From Leptospira haakeii (GTDB lineage: Bacteria > Spirochaetota > Leptospiria > Leptospirales > Leptospiraceae): a stretch of DNA of 64,000 nt. The DNA is taken from contig NZ_NPEG01000004.1 of the NCBI RefSeq assembly GCF_002812045.1, positions 62,001-126,000 of the forward strand, written 5' to 3'. A program made the position numbers and the translations under genes. The notes under the pieces were generated by a model. It made no database searches. It was not told where the DNA came from and was given only the letters and a program-made list of their open reading frames with translations. This document shows, one piece after another, positions 46,087-54,807 of the stretch (positions are counted from its first letter, which is position 1; the number at the start of each line of letters is the position of its first letter).

Positions 46087-46185
46087 TCTAGATCTTTCGG
46101 TAGATTTTGTGGATCTCCCAATAAGAAGCCGGGTTTTTTGCCGAATTCTCTGGTTTTCTGCGCCGATAATTCTAAAAGGTATTTT

Positions 46186-46869
46186 ATGAACCGGGATATT
46201 CTCAAAATCCTACTGAGCGGACTTCTAATCCTGCTACTTGGATCTCTTGCATTTTATTTATATGTGGAAAGGGATCGTATCTCCGCTTGGTATAAGGACA
46301 AAAATGTCCAAGTAGAGGAGAAGTCCCAACCGGAGAGGACCATCCTTACTCCGGAAGAAGTACCTGACGGAAAAGATCTATCTTCTCCGAACCAAAACTT
46401 TGACTCAGATTTTTCCAAACCTAAGGATTCGGTTACTGAACCTTCTTCCCAACCTTTGCCAAAAGACTATGAGGTTCCTGGTTTAGGAAAGGAGAAGAAG
46501 GATAGTCTCTCCACAAAAACTTCCGAAAAGCCTGAGACAAAGGTTACTGAAACTTCCGATCTTCCTAAAAGAGAGGAAATGGAGCGTCCTAGAACAAAAC
46601 AAAGGGACGAAAGTTTAGTAGAATACGACGACGGTCCTAAACTTAAAAAAGAAAAACGTCATTCTAAGAAGTATAAGAAAAGAAGAGTGGCTCATTCTTC
46701 CGTAAATGCTAAGATCAGTTCTTTGGAAAAAAGAGTGGGGCGTTTAGAAAGAAAATTAGGAATGAAAAACGGATCTCCTAAGAAGAAGAGCAAGGTCTCC
46801 TTACGTAAACGTGTGGAAATCCTAGAACAAGAAGTCTCCGGTCTGAAAAAAAAGTCCAAGGCCGATTAG
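46186..46869 (+). CDS. Membrane-anchored coiled-coil protein, unrecognised
   Basis: The ATG at 46186 places one membrane helix at about residues 8-27. The 227-residue product then has a disordered Pro/Ser/Lys/Glu-rich linker (about 40-150), a very basic Lys/Arg/His cluster (about 155-185) and a C-terminal leucine-zipper-like pair of short coils. No named family is recognised. The gene ends 2 bp before yggS, so it is at the head of an operon with yggS and proC, though a role in that pathway is not evident. Confidence 0.6.
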   Translation: MNRDILKILLSGLLILLLGSLAFYLYVERDRISAWYKDKNVQVEEKSQPERTILTPEEVPDGKDLSSPNQNFDSDFSKPKDSVTEPSSQPLPKDYEVPGLGKEKKDSLSTKTSEKPETKVTETSDLPKREEMERPRTKQRDESLVEYDDGPKLKKEKRHSKKYKKRRVAHSSVNAKISSLEKRVGRLERKLGMKNGSPKKKSKVSLRKRVEILEQEVSGLKKKSKAD

Positions 46870-46871
46870 GC

Positions 46872-47537
46872 GTGGGTGTTGCTGAAAATTATAGATCTAT
46901 AGTACAAGAATTGGAGTCCCTGAAACCTATAGGAGCTCCTACGCTCATTTCTGTTTCCAAATTCCAACCAAAAGAAAAAGTACAAGAAGCGATCTCCGGA
47001 GGAGTGATCCATTTCGGAGAAAATAGAGTCCAAGAAGGGATAGAAAAATTTTCCGACTTGGGAAAACCGGAAAAAGATTTTATACTACATCATATAGGCC
47101 CGGTTCAATCTTCCCATATCCGAAAGTATGCAGGGCTATATTCATTCGTGCATGGAGTAGGTTCCGAAAAGATCCTAGAAGAATTGAGAAGGAGAATGGA
47201 CCAGGACCGCTGGAAGATACGTTACTTCCTACAAGTCAATCTAACGGAAGAAGATTCAAAATCAGGATTCTCAAAAGAAGAAGTTTTGGAACTTCTCCGC
47301 AAAAAAGAAACTCTCAGCTCAGAGTTTTGTGTGTTAGAAGGATTTATGACCATGGGCCCAAGTTCAGGAGATTCTGAAGAAACACGAAAAGTGTTCAGAG
47401 AGATCGCTAATATACGAAAAGAATTTTTGCCCCAAGGTAAACTATCTATGGGAATGTCGGGCGATTACAGGATTGCATTGGAAGAAGGTAGCGATTATCT
47501 TAGGATCGGGACCGCAATATTCGGAGAAAGAACATGA
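46872..47537 (+). CDS. yggS: YggS/PLPBP pyridoxal-phosphate homeostasis protein
   Basis: This 221-residue TIM-barrel protein starts with GTG 2 bp after the previous gene. The PLP-binding Lys lies in Ile-Ser-Val-Ser-Lys-Phe (about residue 28), and His-Phe-Gly-Glu-Asn-Arg-Val-Gln-Glu and Ser-Met-Gly-Met-Ser-Gly-Asp are the family signatures. It buffers free PLP and affects amino-acid balance. Its pairing with proC, overlapped in ATGA form, is common across bacteria. Confidence 0.92.
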   Translation: MGVAENYRSIVQELESLKPIGAPTLISVSKFQPKEKVQEAISGGVIHFGENRVQEGIEKFSDLGKPEKDFILHHIGPVQSSHIRKYAGLYSFVHGVGSEKILEELRRRMDQDRWKIRYFLQVNLTEEDSKSGFSKEEVLELLRKKETLSSEFCVLEGFMTMGPSSGDSEETRKVFREIANIRKEFLPQGKLSMGMSGDYRIALEEGSDYLRIGTAIFGERT

Positions 47538-48313
47538 AATATAATAAGATTGGTATCATAGGCTGCGGGAATATGGGAGGAGCGATATTCCGTTCTCTCC
47601 TATCTAGAAAAATTGATGTGATCGGTTTCGATCCGTATCTAGATCCTAAAAAAGCGGAAGGAATGGTTTTGGAATCGGATTGGTCCTCCTTCCAAAAGAA
47701 AGCAGACCTAATTATAGTAGCGGTAAAACCCGCAGAGGTTTCTAAAACTCTTAGGTCCTTAGAGGCTCCTAAGGCAATTCTATCCGTTGCAGCGGGCATT
47801 GATACAAAGGTACTTTCTTCTTCTGCTCCTGCCGGATCCAAGGTGGTCCGTATAATGCCAAATCTCCCTATTATGGTAGGAAAGGGCGCGTTAGGATATT
47901 ATGGGGATAAGGAACTATACGAAAGTCTGAAAGAAATATTCTCACCCATCTCTTATTGTTTGGAACTTTCCAAAGAAGAACTGTTAGATGCTGTGACGGG
48001 ACTCTCCGGTTCCGGCCCTGCCTATGTACTTAGGTTTATACAAAGTTTGGCAGAAGGTGGAGTTGCCTCCGGTTTGACATACTCTCAAGCATTGGAACTC
48101 TCCATACAAACCGTGATAGGTGGCGCTGAATTACTTGCAAAAGAATTGGAAAAGAATCCTGATACTCATCCGGAAGTTTTGAAAAACAAAGTAACTTCTC
48201 CAGGCGGAACAACCATTGCAGGTTTAGAAGAGTTGGAGAAGAATAAGTTCCCGTTTGCTATTATCTCCGCAGTGAAAAGAGCAACGGAACGTTCTAAAGA
48301 GCTTGGAAACTAA
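47534..48313 (+). CDS. proC: Pyrroline-5-carboxylate reductase
   Basis: This 259-residue protein begins with the NADPH-binding Ile-Gly-Cys-Gly-Asn-Met-Gly. The family C-terminal signature, Pro-Gly-Gly-Thr-Thr-Ile-Ala-Gly-Leu (about residues 227-235), is intact, as is Gly-Ser-Gly-Pro-Ala-Tyr. It performs the last step of proline synthesis. The ATG overlaps the yggS stop by 4 bp, so it is translationally coupled. Confidence 0.92.
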   Translation: MKYNKIGIIGCGNMGGAIFRSLLSRKIDVIGFDPYLDPKKAEGMVLESDWSSFQKKADLIIVAVKPAEVSKTLRSLEAPKAILSVAAGIDTKVLSSSAPAGSKVVRIMPNLPIMVGKGALGYYGDKELYESLKEIFSPISYCLELSKEELLDAVTGLSGSGPAYVLRFIQSLAEGGVASGLTYSQALELSIQTVIGGAELLAKELEKNPDTHPEVLKNKVTSPGGTTIAGLEELEKNKFPFAIISAVKRATERSKELGN

Positions 48314-48431
48314 ATAGAAAGGATTATCAGATAAGAGATTTGTTTCTTTTTTATAAGGAAAGAGTAGAAAAGGTAGAAATTAAACGTCTCTTTGTCTACT
48401 TTTGAGGATAATGATTTGATGTAAAACGCTC

Positions 48432-48504
<73 letters not shown>

Positions 48505-48730
48505 GCGTCTAAAACCATGTTTCCTGAGCCCAGGCTGAAAGTCAAATGAAAAAGTAAAAAGAGTTTGATTTCCCCGAGGAAAGCTTTTTGATGCTACTAC
48601 CTCTCGCGGATCGACTTCACGGAAAATGTTCAGAGTCCGTAGGTGAAGAAACGGATTAGCGAAATTAATTATCTTTTCAATTTTGTATTGGGAGATTCCA
48701 CAGTTGATCGGAAAAGACAATGATCCATTG

Positions 48731-49768
48731 ATGATCGAATATTATGAGAAGAAGATCTATGATCAGAAACAACTTCTCGAGATCAGTAAGGCTCTTAATT
48801 CCACACTGGATTATAAGTATCTAATTGATGCTATTTTAAATATTTGTTTAGCTCAACTTCAAACTTTGAGCGCGGCTATCTTTTTAGCACCGGAAGCTGA
48901 CTCTAATTATTTCGAATTGGAGCCGAGTTTTAAAGGATTCGATCTCGCAGAAGATGACGCGGGATTTAAGATCAAAACAGATGCACCTTTAGTTACTTTT
49001 TTAGAGACCAAACTTAAGGCAATGACTCCTGATCAAGTTGAAGAGTCTATGGGCTTAAGTCCTGAACTGGAATTTTTAAGAAGAATCGGCGGAGACCTGA
49101 TCATTCCTTTGAACGCAAAAGGAAAAGTGAACGGACTCCTTCTCTTGGGTGAAAAGATCACTATGGGAGAATGGATGGAAGAGGACAGAGACTTTCTCAC
49201 AACTCTTTCCACACTTGCAGGAATTGCAGTAGAGAATTCCCGTCTATACGAACTTGCTACCGTAGATATGATGACTGGTTTGAAAGTACATCATTACTTC
49301 CAAACTAAACTGAAAGAAGAGATGGAACGTTGCCGTAAAAAAAGAACGAATCTTGCTCTTCTATTTACTGATGTGGACAATTTCAAAAAATTCAATGATA
49401 CTCATGGGCACCAAGCAGGGGACCAGGTATTGATTGAAGTTGCCGCAAGACTGATCCAATGCGCAGGTAAACATGATATCGCTGCCAGATATGGTGGAGA
49501 GGAATTCTGCTTAGTTATGCCTGGAGCGGACTTAAAGCGTGGCTTTGAAATGGGAGAACGTTTGAGAAAGGCGGTAGAAACTGCTTCTATCCCGAATCCG
49601 AACGGAGGTCCTGATTTCCAAGTCACTCTTTCTATAGGAGTTTCCGAGTTTTGGACAAGCGACCGAAACAATAAGGACCTGATAGAAAGGGCGGATAAGG
49701 CGCTTTACGAGGCAAAACACTCAGGTAAAAACAGGACCATTTCCTTCCAAATCCCCGTCCAGAACTAG
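48731..49768 (+). CDS. Diguanylate cyclase with GAF domain
   Basis: The ATG at 48731 is used; upstream TTG codons are possible. The 345-residue protein has a GAF sensory domain (about residues 25-175) and a C-terminal GGDEF domain with an active-site Gly-Gly-Glu-Glu-Phe (about 255-259). It should make c-di-GMP from GTP. The inhibitory RxxD site before the active site reads Gly-Lys-His-Asp, so product inhibition is probably lost. The gene is divergent from tRNA-fMet and is followed after 65 bp by a small conserved gene. Confidence 0.88.
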   Translation: MIEYYEKKIYDQKQLLEISKALNSTLDYKYLIDAILNICLAQLQTLSAAIFLAPEADSNYFELEPSFKGFDLAEDDAGFKIKTDAPLVTFLETKLKAMTPDQVEESMGLSPELEFLRRIGGDLIIPLNAKGKVNGLLLLGEKITMGEWMEEDRDFLTTLSTLAGIAVENSRLYELATVDMMTGLKVHHYFQTKLKEEMERCRKKRTNLALLFTDVDNFKKFNDTHGHQAGDQVLIEVAARLIQCAGKHDIAARYGGEEFCLVMPGADLKRGFEMGERLRKAVETASIPNPNGGPDFQVTLSIGVSEFWTSDRNNKDLIERADKALYEAKHSGKNRTISFQIPVQN

Positions 49769-49833
49769 TTTTTTCCAATTTTCTGAGGTATTTCGGGCTT
49801 ATCGAATTCCAAAATTCGACCGAAACCTCTATC

Positions 49834-50064
49834 ATGGAAAAACAACTTGAGCTGGACCATTATTATATTAGCCAGATCGAAGAGGCGGAGCTCGGAAAAC
49901 GTATCCGTAACCGTGCTTTAGGAAGAGAAGAGTTCGATTTTTCTCCTTATTCCTGCTTTATAGAATATAAAGCGAAGGATGTTCAGACAGGAATAGAATA
50001 CAGAGACTGTGTAATCGATTACACTCGCTGTCCGAATTCTCGCTGTATCAAAAAACTACTCTAA
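49834..50064 (+). CDS. Small conserved protein, unrecognised
   Basis: This 76-residue protein has a helical, charged N-terminus (about residues 1-30) and a C-terminal half with three cysteines (Asp-Cys-Val, Arg-Cys-Pro and Arg-Cys-Ile-Lys-Lys). It is too short to assign. The coding sequence is well formed and a perfect terminator follows 4 bp after the stop, which supports it as a real gene. Confidence 0.6.
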   Translation: MEKQLELDHYYISQIEEAELGKRIRNRALGREEFDFSPYSCFIEYKAKDVQTGIEYRDCVIDYTRCPNSRCIKKLL

Positions 50065-50068
50065 TTCT

Positions 50069-50102
50069 AAAGCGAACTCGGATGAGTTCGCTTTTCCAAA
50101 TT
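50069..50102 (+). terminator. Terminator after the small conserved gene
   Basis: AAAGCGAACTC and GAGTTCGCTTT form a perfect 11-bp stem with a 4-nt loop (50069-50094), followed by a T-rich tract. Confidence 0.88.
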
Positions 50103-50172
50103 TTTTCCAAATAAAAAAGAATCGATTTTTTCCTTAAATTTGAAATCCTAATCGGGTTTTCGAACATTGGCG

Positions 50173-51192
50173 ATGCTTTTTCTTCCAAATCGTACATTCA
50201 AAAAAAGAACTATTCTATCCAGGATTGTCCTAGGAACATTCTTGTTTTATGTAGCAGGATGTACTACTTTCGATTTTCGGAATTTATTCTCCGGTTATAT
50301 TCGTTACGAAAAAGATGCAGGAGGAATTTGGATCAGACTTCCTCTCAAAGAAGTGGACCATCTTCCTGTAATTTATCTCTCCTTGGACAAGGATAGAGAA
50401 CCACTTAGATTTTTGATTGATACAGGTGCATTTGTTTCCTTCCTCTCCGAAGACCATGTACCTGAAAATTCTACTAAAAGAGTTTTGAGCGCTAGCTTTC
50501 CCGGAGGTTCCGTCCAGTCGGTCAGAAGAACGATCAAGAACGATTTATTCATCGGAGGGATTCGTCCTTTCGAATCTGTGGAATTTTATTCTCATGTATT
50601 CCCTAAAGAACTTAGAGTGGATGGGATCTTAGGAATGAATGCATTCTTAGGTTCAGTTGTAGTTCTTGATTTACCTGATAGAATTTCTCTTTGGAGATCT
50701 TCTACCTCCAGTCCTGCTCCCGGTTTTTTGGAAGAAAATTTATTTCCCATGTTTTTGAAGTCCGGTCAGCCTTCTGCGGTGCTTCTTCGTCCACCTGGAA
50801 CCAGAAAAGAATCTTGGATCTTGGATACTGGGGCAGAATACAGCGTTCTAGACTGGGACACGATCAAGTCGGATCATTCCACGGAATATGTAGAAGGAAA
50901 AGAAGCCACAGTATTCAACTTTGGCGGAGGCCGACTACAGGCAAAGATCAGAACACTTCGGCCTTTTTGTCCTGTTTTTGTGAAAAACGATTCCGAAGGA
51001 ATCGGCTTCTGCACACCTGAATTGGAGGTCTTTCCTGGAGGAATTCCCCCTGACGCTTTACATTCGGACCACCGAAGAGGGATCGTCGGGATCTTGGGCC
51101 GGAATTGGATGGAAAACTATCGAATTCTTTTGGACACAAAAAGGAGTCTTATTGGTATAGTAGGAAAGGAATCGGTCCTGGGAAATGAGTAA
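50173..51192 (+). CDS. Lipoprotein with duplicated retropepsin-like aspartic protease domains
   Basis: The roughly 339-residue protein has a signal peptide with a lipobox (Val-Ala-Gly-Cys). It then shows two copies of the retropepsin pattern: Ile-Asp-Thr-Gly-Ala with Asp-Gly-Ile-Leu-Gly-Met-Asn in the first half, and Leu-Asp-Thr-Gly-Ala with Val-Gly-Ile-Leu-Gly-Arg-Asn in the second. Retropepsins are normally one such domain acting as a dimer, so one chain with two may form the active site by itself, like a pepsin. Substrates are unknown. It overlaps mnmA by 8 bp. Confidence 0.75.
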   Translation: MLFLPNRTFKKRTILSRIVLGTFLFYVAGCTTFDFRNLFSGYIRYEKDAGGIWIRLPLKEVDHLPVIYLSLDKDREPLRFLIDTGAFVSFLSEDHVPENSTKRVLSASFPGGSVQSVRRTIKNDLFIGGIRPFESVEFYSHVFPKELRVDGILGMNAFLGSVVVLDLPDRISLWRSSTSSPAPGFLEENLFPMFLKSGQPSAVLLRPPGTRKESWILDTGAEYSVLDWDTIKSDHSTEYVEGKEATVFNFGGGRLQAKIRTLRPFCPVFVKNDSEGIGFCTPELEVFPGGIPPDALHSDHRRGIVGILGRNWMENYRILLDTKRSLIGIVGKESVLGNE

Positions 51193-52339
51193 GGGTAAGA
51201 TCATAGTAGCGATGAGTGGAGGGGTAGACAGTGCTGTCACTGCAGGCCTACTCATGGAAGAAGGTTACGAAGTGATCGGTGTCAACCTGCGCACCTGGGA
51301 ATATGAGGCACCTGCCTGCGATACCACTAAAAAATCCTGTTGTTCTCCTGAAGATATAAGGGACGCGAGAGATGTTGGTCTTTCCTTAAATATCCCTTTT
51401 TATGTGATCAAGATGGAGAAACTTTTCCAAGAGAAGGTCATAGACAGATTTGTAAATGATTACAAGGAAGGAAAAACCCCGAATCCTTGTGTGGAATGTA
51501 ATACTTTCGTGAAATTTGGTGCCTTATTCGAGAAGGCATCTGCATTAGGAATTGATAAAATAGCTACCGGACATTATGCGAATATCGTAGAGATAGACGG
51601 AAGATATGCTGTGTCCAATGCTCAGGACATGAATAAGAACCAGGCATATTATTTATATGGTTTGTCCCAAGAGAATTTAAAAAATACAGTTTTTCCTTTG
51701 GGTGGAATGACCAAACCTGAAGTGAGAGAGATCGCAAGAAGAATGGGACTTCCAGTTGCTGAAAAAGCTGAATCCCAAGAAATCTGTTTTATTCCTGAGA
51801 ACGATTATAGAAAGTTTTTAGCTAAGAAAAATATTAATTTCACTCCTGGAGTTTTCAAATTACAAGACGGACAAGTAATTGGAGAACATTCTGGAAAGGA
51901 AAACTTCACCATAGGACAAAGAAAAGGTCTAGGCATTGCTTGGAAGGCACCTTTATATGTAATCTCTATCCAAGATGACGGAACGGTTGTTTTGGCAGAA
52001 GAGAGACAAACCTTTGTGGAATCTTTTATTGTGGAAGATCTGAACCTACAAGCCTGGGCTCCTGTTTTAGAAACAGAAAGTTCGGAATGTAGGGTGCAAG
52101 TCAGATATCGTTCCCGTCCTATCAGAGCAAAAGTAGTACGTAACGAAAACTTTATAGAAGTGTTTCCTCTAGAAGAAGTGAAAGGTGTAGCCCCAGGGCA
52201 ATCTGCGGTCTTCTATCCAAATGATTCAGATTATTTACTCGCAGGTGGGATCATCCGAAAAGGAAGTGTGACTACTTACGAAAAATCGGATCTTACTGTC
52301 TTAGAAAATTCGGAACTAGGAGTAAGCGTTCTTCCGTGA
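51185..52339 (+). CDS. mnmA: tRNA-specific 2-thiouridylase MnmA
   Basis: This 384-residue protein has the PP-loop Met-Ser-Gly-Gly-Val-Asp-Ser-Ala (about residues 10-17), the catalytic Cys in Asn-Pro-Cys-Val-Glu-Cys-Asn and the second Cys in Ser-Gln-Glu-Ile-Cys-Phe. It adds sulphur to U34 of tRNA-Lys, -Glu and -Gln. The 8-bp overlap with the retropepsin-like gene and the 4-bp overlap with the next gene suggest a translational unit. Confidence 0.93.
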   Translation: MSKGKIIVAMSGGVDSAVTAGLLMEEGYEVIGVNLRTWEYEAPACDTTKKSCCSPEDIRDARDVGLSLNIPFYVIKMEKLFQEKVIDRFVNDYKEGKTPNPCVECNTFVKFGALFEKASALGIDKIATGHYANIVEIDGRYAVSNAQDMNKNQAYYLYGLSQENLKNTVFPLGGMTKPEVREIARRMGLPVAEKAESQEICFIPENDYRKFLAKKNINFTPGVFKLQDGQVIGEHSGKENFTIGQRKGLGIAWKAPLYVISIQDDGTVVLAEERQTFVESFIVEDLNLQAWAPVLETESSECRVQVRYRSRPIRAKVVRNENFIEVFPLEEVKGVAPGQSAVFYPNDSDYLLAGGIIRKGSVTTYEKSDLTVLENSELGVSVLP

Positions 52340-54600
52340 GTAAAAAAATCGCAGGTAAGACGATCCTAATCATTGGCGGAGGACTTCTTCAGGTTCCCAT
52401 CATCCAAACCGCAAAAACGATGCTTCTCAGGACAGTGGTGGCGGATATGAATCCGGAAGCACCAGGTCTGAAAATTTGCGATCTTCCTATGGTCATGTCC
52501 ACAAAGGACATAGAAGGAATGGTGAGAGAGGCCAAAAAATTATCTGCAACTACTAAGATAGACGGTGTTATCACTGCAGGAACAGATGCGAGTATGACTG
52601 TTGCCGCAGTTGCTAACGCGTTAGACCTTCCTGGCATTCGTTTCGTGGACGCGGAAGCCGCATCCAATAAGGTAAAGATGAGAGAACGCCTGAAAAAAGC
52701 AGGGGTTCCTATTCCCGGATTTGCTCCAGTCTGGAGTATACAAGACACTCGTGACGCGTTGGAATTCCTACAATTCCCTTTGGTTATGAAACCTGCGGAT
52801 AATATGGGAGCCCGTGGAGTTGTAAAAGTAAATAATAGAGAAGAGCTACAGGCTGCATTTAAACATGCTAAAAAATATTCACCGACTGGTGAGATGATCC
52901 TAGAAGAATATATGCCTGGTCCTGAAGTTTCCGTGGATGCACTTGCATGGGACGGAAAATATATGATCACAGGTCTTGCGGACCGTATCATAGAAAGAGA
53001 ACCTTATTTTATAGAGATGGGCCATAATATGCCTTCTGCTCTTTCGCCTGAGATTCAAAAAGAAATAGAGGATGTGATGTTCCGAGGAATGCAGGCACTC
53101 GGGATCCGAAGAGGTGCAGGCAAAGGAGATATAAAGGTAACTCCTACCGGTGTGAAAGTGGGAGAGATTGCTGCAAGACTTTCCGGCGGATTCATGTCCG
53201 CTTTTACTTTTCCGTTGTCCAGCGGTATCAATCTGAATCGAGCTGCCATCTTAATTGCGCTTGGAGAAGAGCCTGATAATTTAGAGCCATTATTTCATAG
53301 AGTTTCTATCGAAAGAGCATTACTTGCACCTAAAGGAAAACTTCTTGCAATCGATGGATTGGAAGAAGCAAAGAAGATAGAAGGTGTAACCGATATCTAT
53401 CTATTACACAAGGTGGGGGATATAATACCTGAGCCCACGAATAATATTGAAAAAACAGGGCATGTGATCATCTCTGCGGAGAATTTAAGCCAAGCAGAGA
53501 GTGTATTCTCCAAAGTATTAGAAACGATTCAATTTACTTGTGATGAATTATATTCTATTTCCGAAAAAGAAATTGCGGCTAATGCAAGAATCCGTTTTGG
53601 AAAAGAGATCTGTTGGGTCTGTAAAGTTTGTGACGGAACAGATTGCGCATCTGGAGTTCCGGGCATGGGTGGTGTTGGAAGAATGCTCAGCTTCCAAGAC
53701 AATACAAAGGCATTGGAAGAATATTCTATTCTACCCAGATATATCAGAGAGAATGTTCAAGCGAGCACTGAGAGCGAATTTTTAGGACAAAAATTATCCA
53801 CTTCTTTCATGTGTGCGCCCATGACAGGTGCGATCACTAATATGAGCGGAGCCATGGATGAGTATACTTTGGCTGCGGTTTTACTGGAAGGATGTTTGGC
53901 TTCCGGCAGCTTAGCATGGTTAGGTGATGGCGCAAGTCCGGAAAAATATCTGATCATCTTGGAAGCTCTCAAAAAAGTAGAAGGTAAAGGTATTCTTATT
54001 TGTAAACCTAGAGAAGACGAAGGTTTGATCAAAGAAAGATTCCAAGAAGCAGAAGCCCAGGGAGTTCTTGCCCTTGGTATGGACATAGATGCGGTGAATT
54101 TCAAAACTCTGGTCCAGAAAAAAATTCCTTCTGTTACAAGAGGAGTGGATGCTCTTTCTAAAATACGTTCTTATACAAAACTTCCTTTTATTTTAAAAGG
54201 TGTGATGAGTCCAGAAGATGCAATTCTTGCGAAAGAAGCAGGAGCGGATGCGATCGTTGTTTCTAACCATGGTGGTAGGGTGTTGGACGATATGCCTGGG
54301 ACTGCAAGAGTCCTTCCTTTGATCCGAGAAGCATTAGGCCCTAATTTTCCGATCTCCGTGGATGGAGGAGTGAGAAGTGGTGCAGACGTTTTCAAAATGC
54401 ATGCACTAGGTGCGAATAATGTTCTAATTGGAAGACCTATGGCGATTTCCGCGGTGGGCGGAGGAGTGGCCGGAGTCCGCTTTTTAGTGGGCCAATACAC
54501 AGAAGGTTTGGCACAGGCAATGAATACGGTAGGAGTTTCCCGAATTTCCGAAATTAGGAAAGAATTTATTTTCAGAAAAAAGGAAGAAACTGCTTCTTAA
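52336..54600 (+). CDS. ATP-grasp and FMN-dependent dehydrogenase fusion protein
   Basis: This 754-residue protein has an N-terminal ATP-grasp ligase (about residues 5-400), beginning with Gly-Gly-Gly-Leu-Leu-Gln-Val-Pro and containing Lys-Pro-Ala-Asp-Asn and Gly-Glu-Ile-Ala-Ala-Arg-Leu-Ser-Gly. It is followed by a four-cysteine segment (Cys426, 429, 432 and 437), and then a TIM-barrel FMN enzyme of the alpha-hydroxy-acid dehydrogenase type with Lys621 and Ser-Asn-His-Gly-Gly-Arg (His645, Arg648). The three parts are in one frame, with no sign of a frameshift. No function is known for this combination; it may adenylate or ligate a substrate and then oxidise it. It starts with a GTG overlapping the mnmA stop codon. 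Confidence 0.85.
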   Translation: MSKKIAGKTILIIGGGLLQVPIIQTAKTMLLRTVVADMNPEAPGLKICDLPMVMSTKDIEGMVREAKKLSATTKIDGVITAGTDASMTVAAVANALDLPGIRFVDAEAASNKVKMRERLKKAGVPIPGFAPVWSIQDTRDALEFLQFPLVMKPADNMGARGVVKVNNREELQAAFKHAKKYSPTGEMILEEYMPGPEVSVDALAWDGKYMITGLADRIIEREPYFIEMGHNMPSALSPEIQKEIEDVMFRGMQALGIRRGAGKGDIKVTPTGVKVGEIAARLSGGFMSAFTFPLSSGINLNRAAILIALGEEPDNLEPLFHRVSIERALLAPKGKLLAIDGLEEAKKIEGVTDIYLLHKVGDIIPEPTNNIEKTGHVIISAENLSQAESVFSKVLETIQFTCDELYSISEKEIAANARIRFGKEICWVCKVCDGTDCASGVPGMGGVGRMLSFQDNTKALEEYSILPRYIRENVQASTESEFLGQKLSTSFMCAPMTGAITNMSGAMDEYTLAAVLLEGCLASGSLAWLGDGASPEKYLIILEALKKVEGKGILICKPREDEGLIKERFQEAEAQGVLALGMDIDAVNFKTLVQKKIPSVTRGVDALSKIRSYTKLPFILKGVMSPEDAILAKEAGADAIVVSNHGGRVLDDMPGTARVLPLIREALGPNFPISVDGGVRSGADVFKMHALGANNVLIGRPMAISAVGGGVAGVRFLVGQYTEGLAQAMNTVGVSRISEIRKEFIFRKKEETAS

Positions 54601-54740
54601 ATTCAACCTTAGATTTTTATTTTTGCCAGACTTTTGATATAATTTCACAAAAGGTCTCCCGGCATCCTCACAACGTATTAGTAGAATATAATGCAAAAAG
54701 AATGATCCGGAAAATTCCTTGGAACCAGTAATTTCCTTTC

Positions 54741-54802
54741 CCTAAACGAGGGAGCCGTTAAACTCGGATTCCTTGCCAAAGGAAAAGGGCTCCTTTAGGA
54801 GG
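54741..54802 (+). promoter_or_regulatory. Structured leader over the ribosome site of the DUF1577/PilZ gene
   Basis: CCTAAA and GGAGCC (54741-54756) can pair with GGCTCC and TTTAGG (54788-54799), enclosing an inner hairpin TTCCTT-GCCA-AAGGAA (54769-54784). The right arm touches the ribosome site AGGAGG (54797-54802). As an alternative, CTCC (54790-54793) can pair with the GGAG of the site itself. It may therefore regulate translation, but no known riboswitch class is recognised. Confidence 0.4.
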
Positions 54803-54807
54803 AAAGT

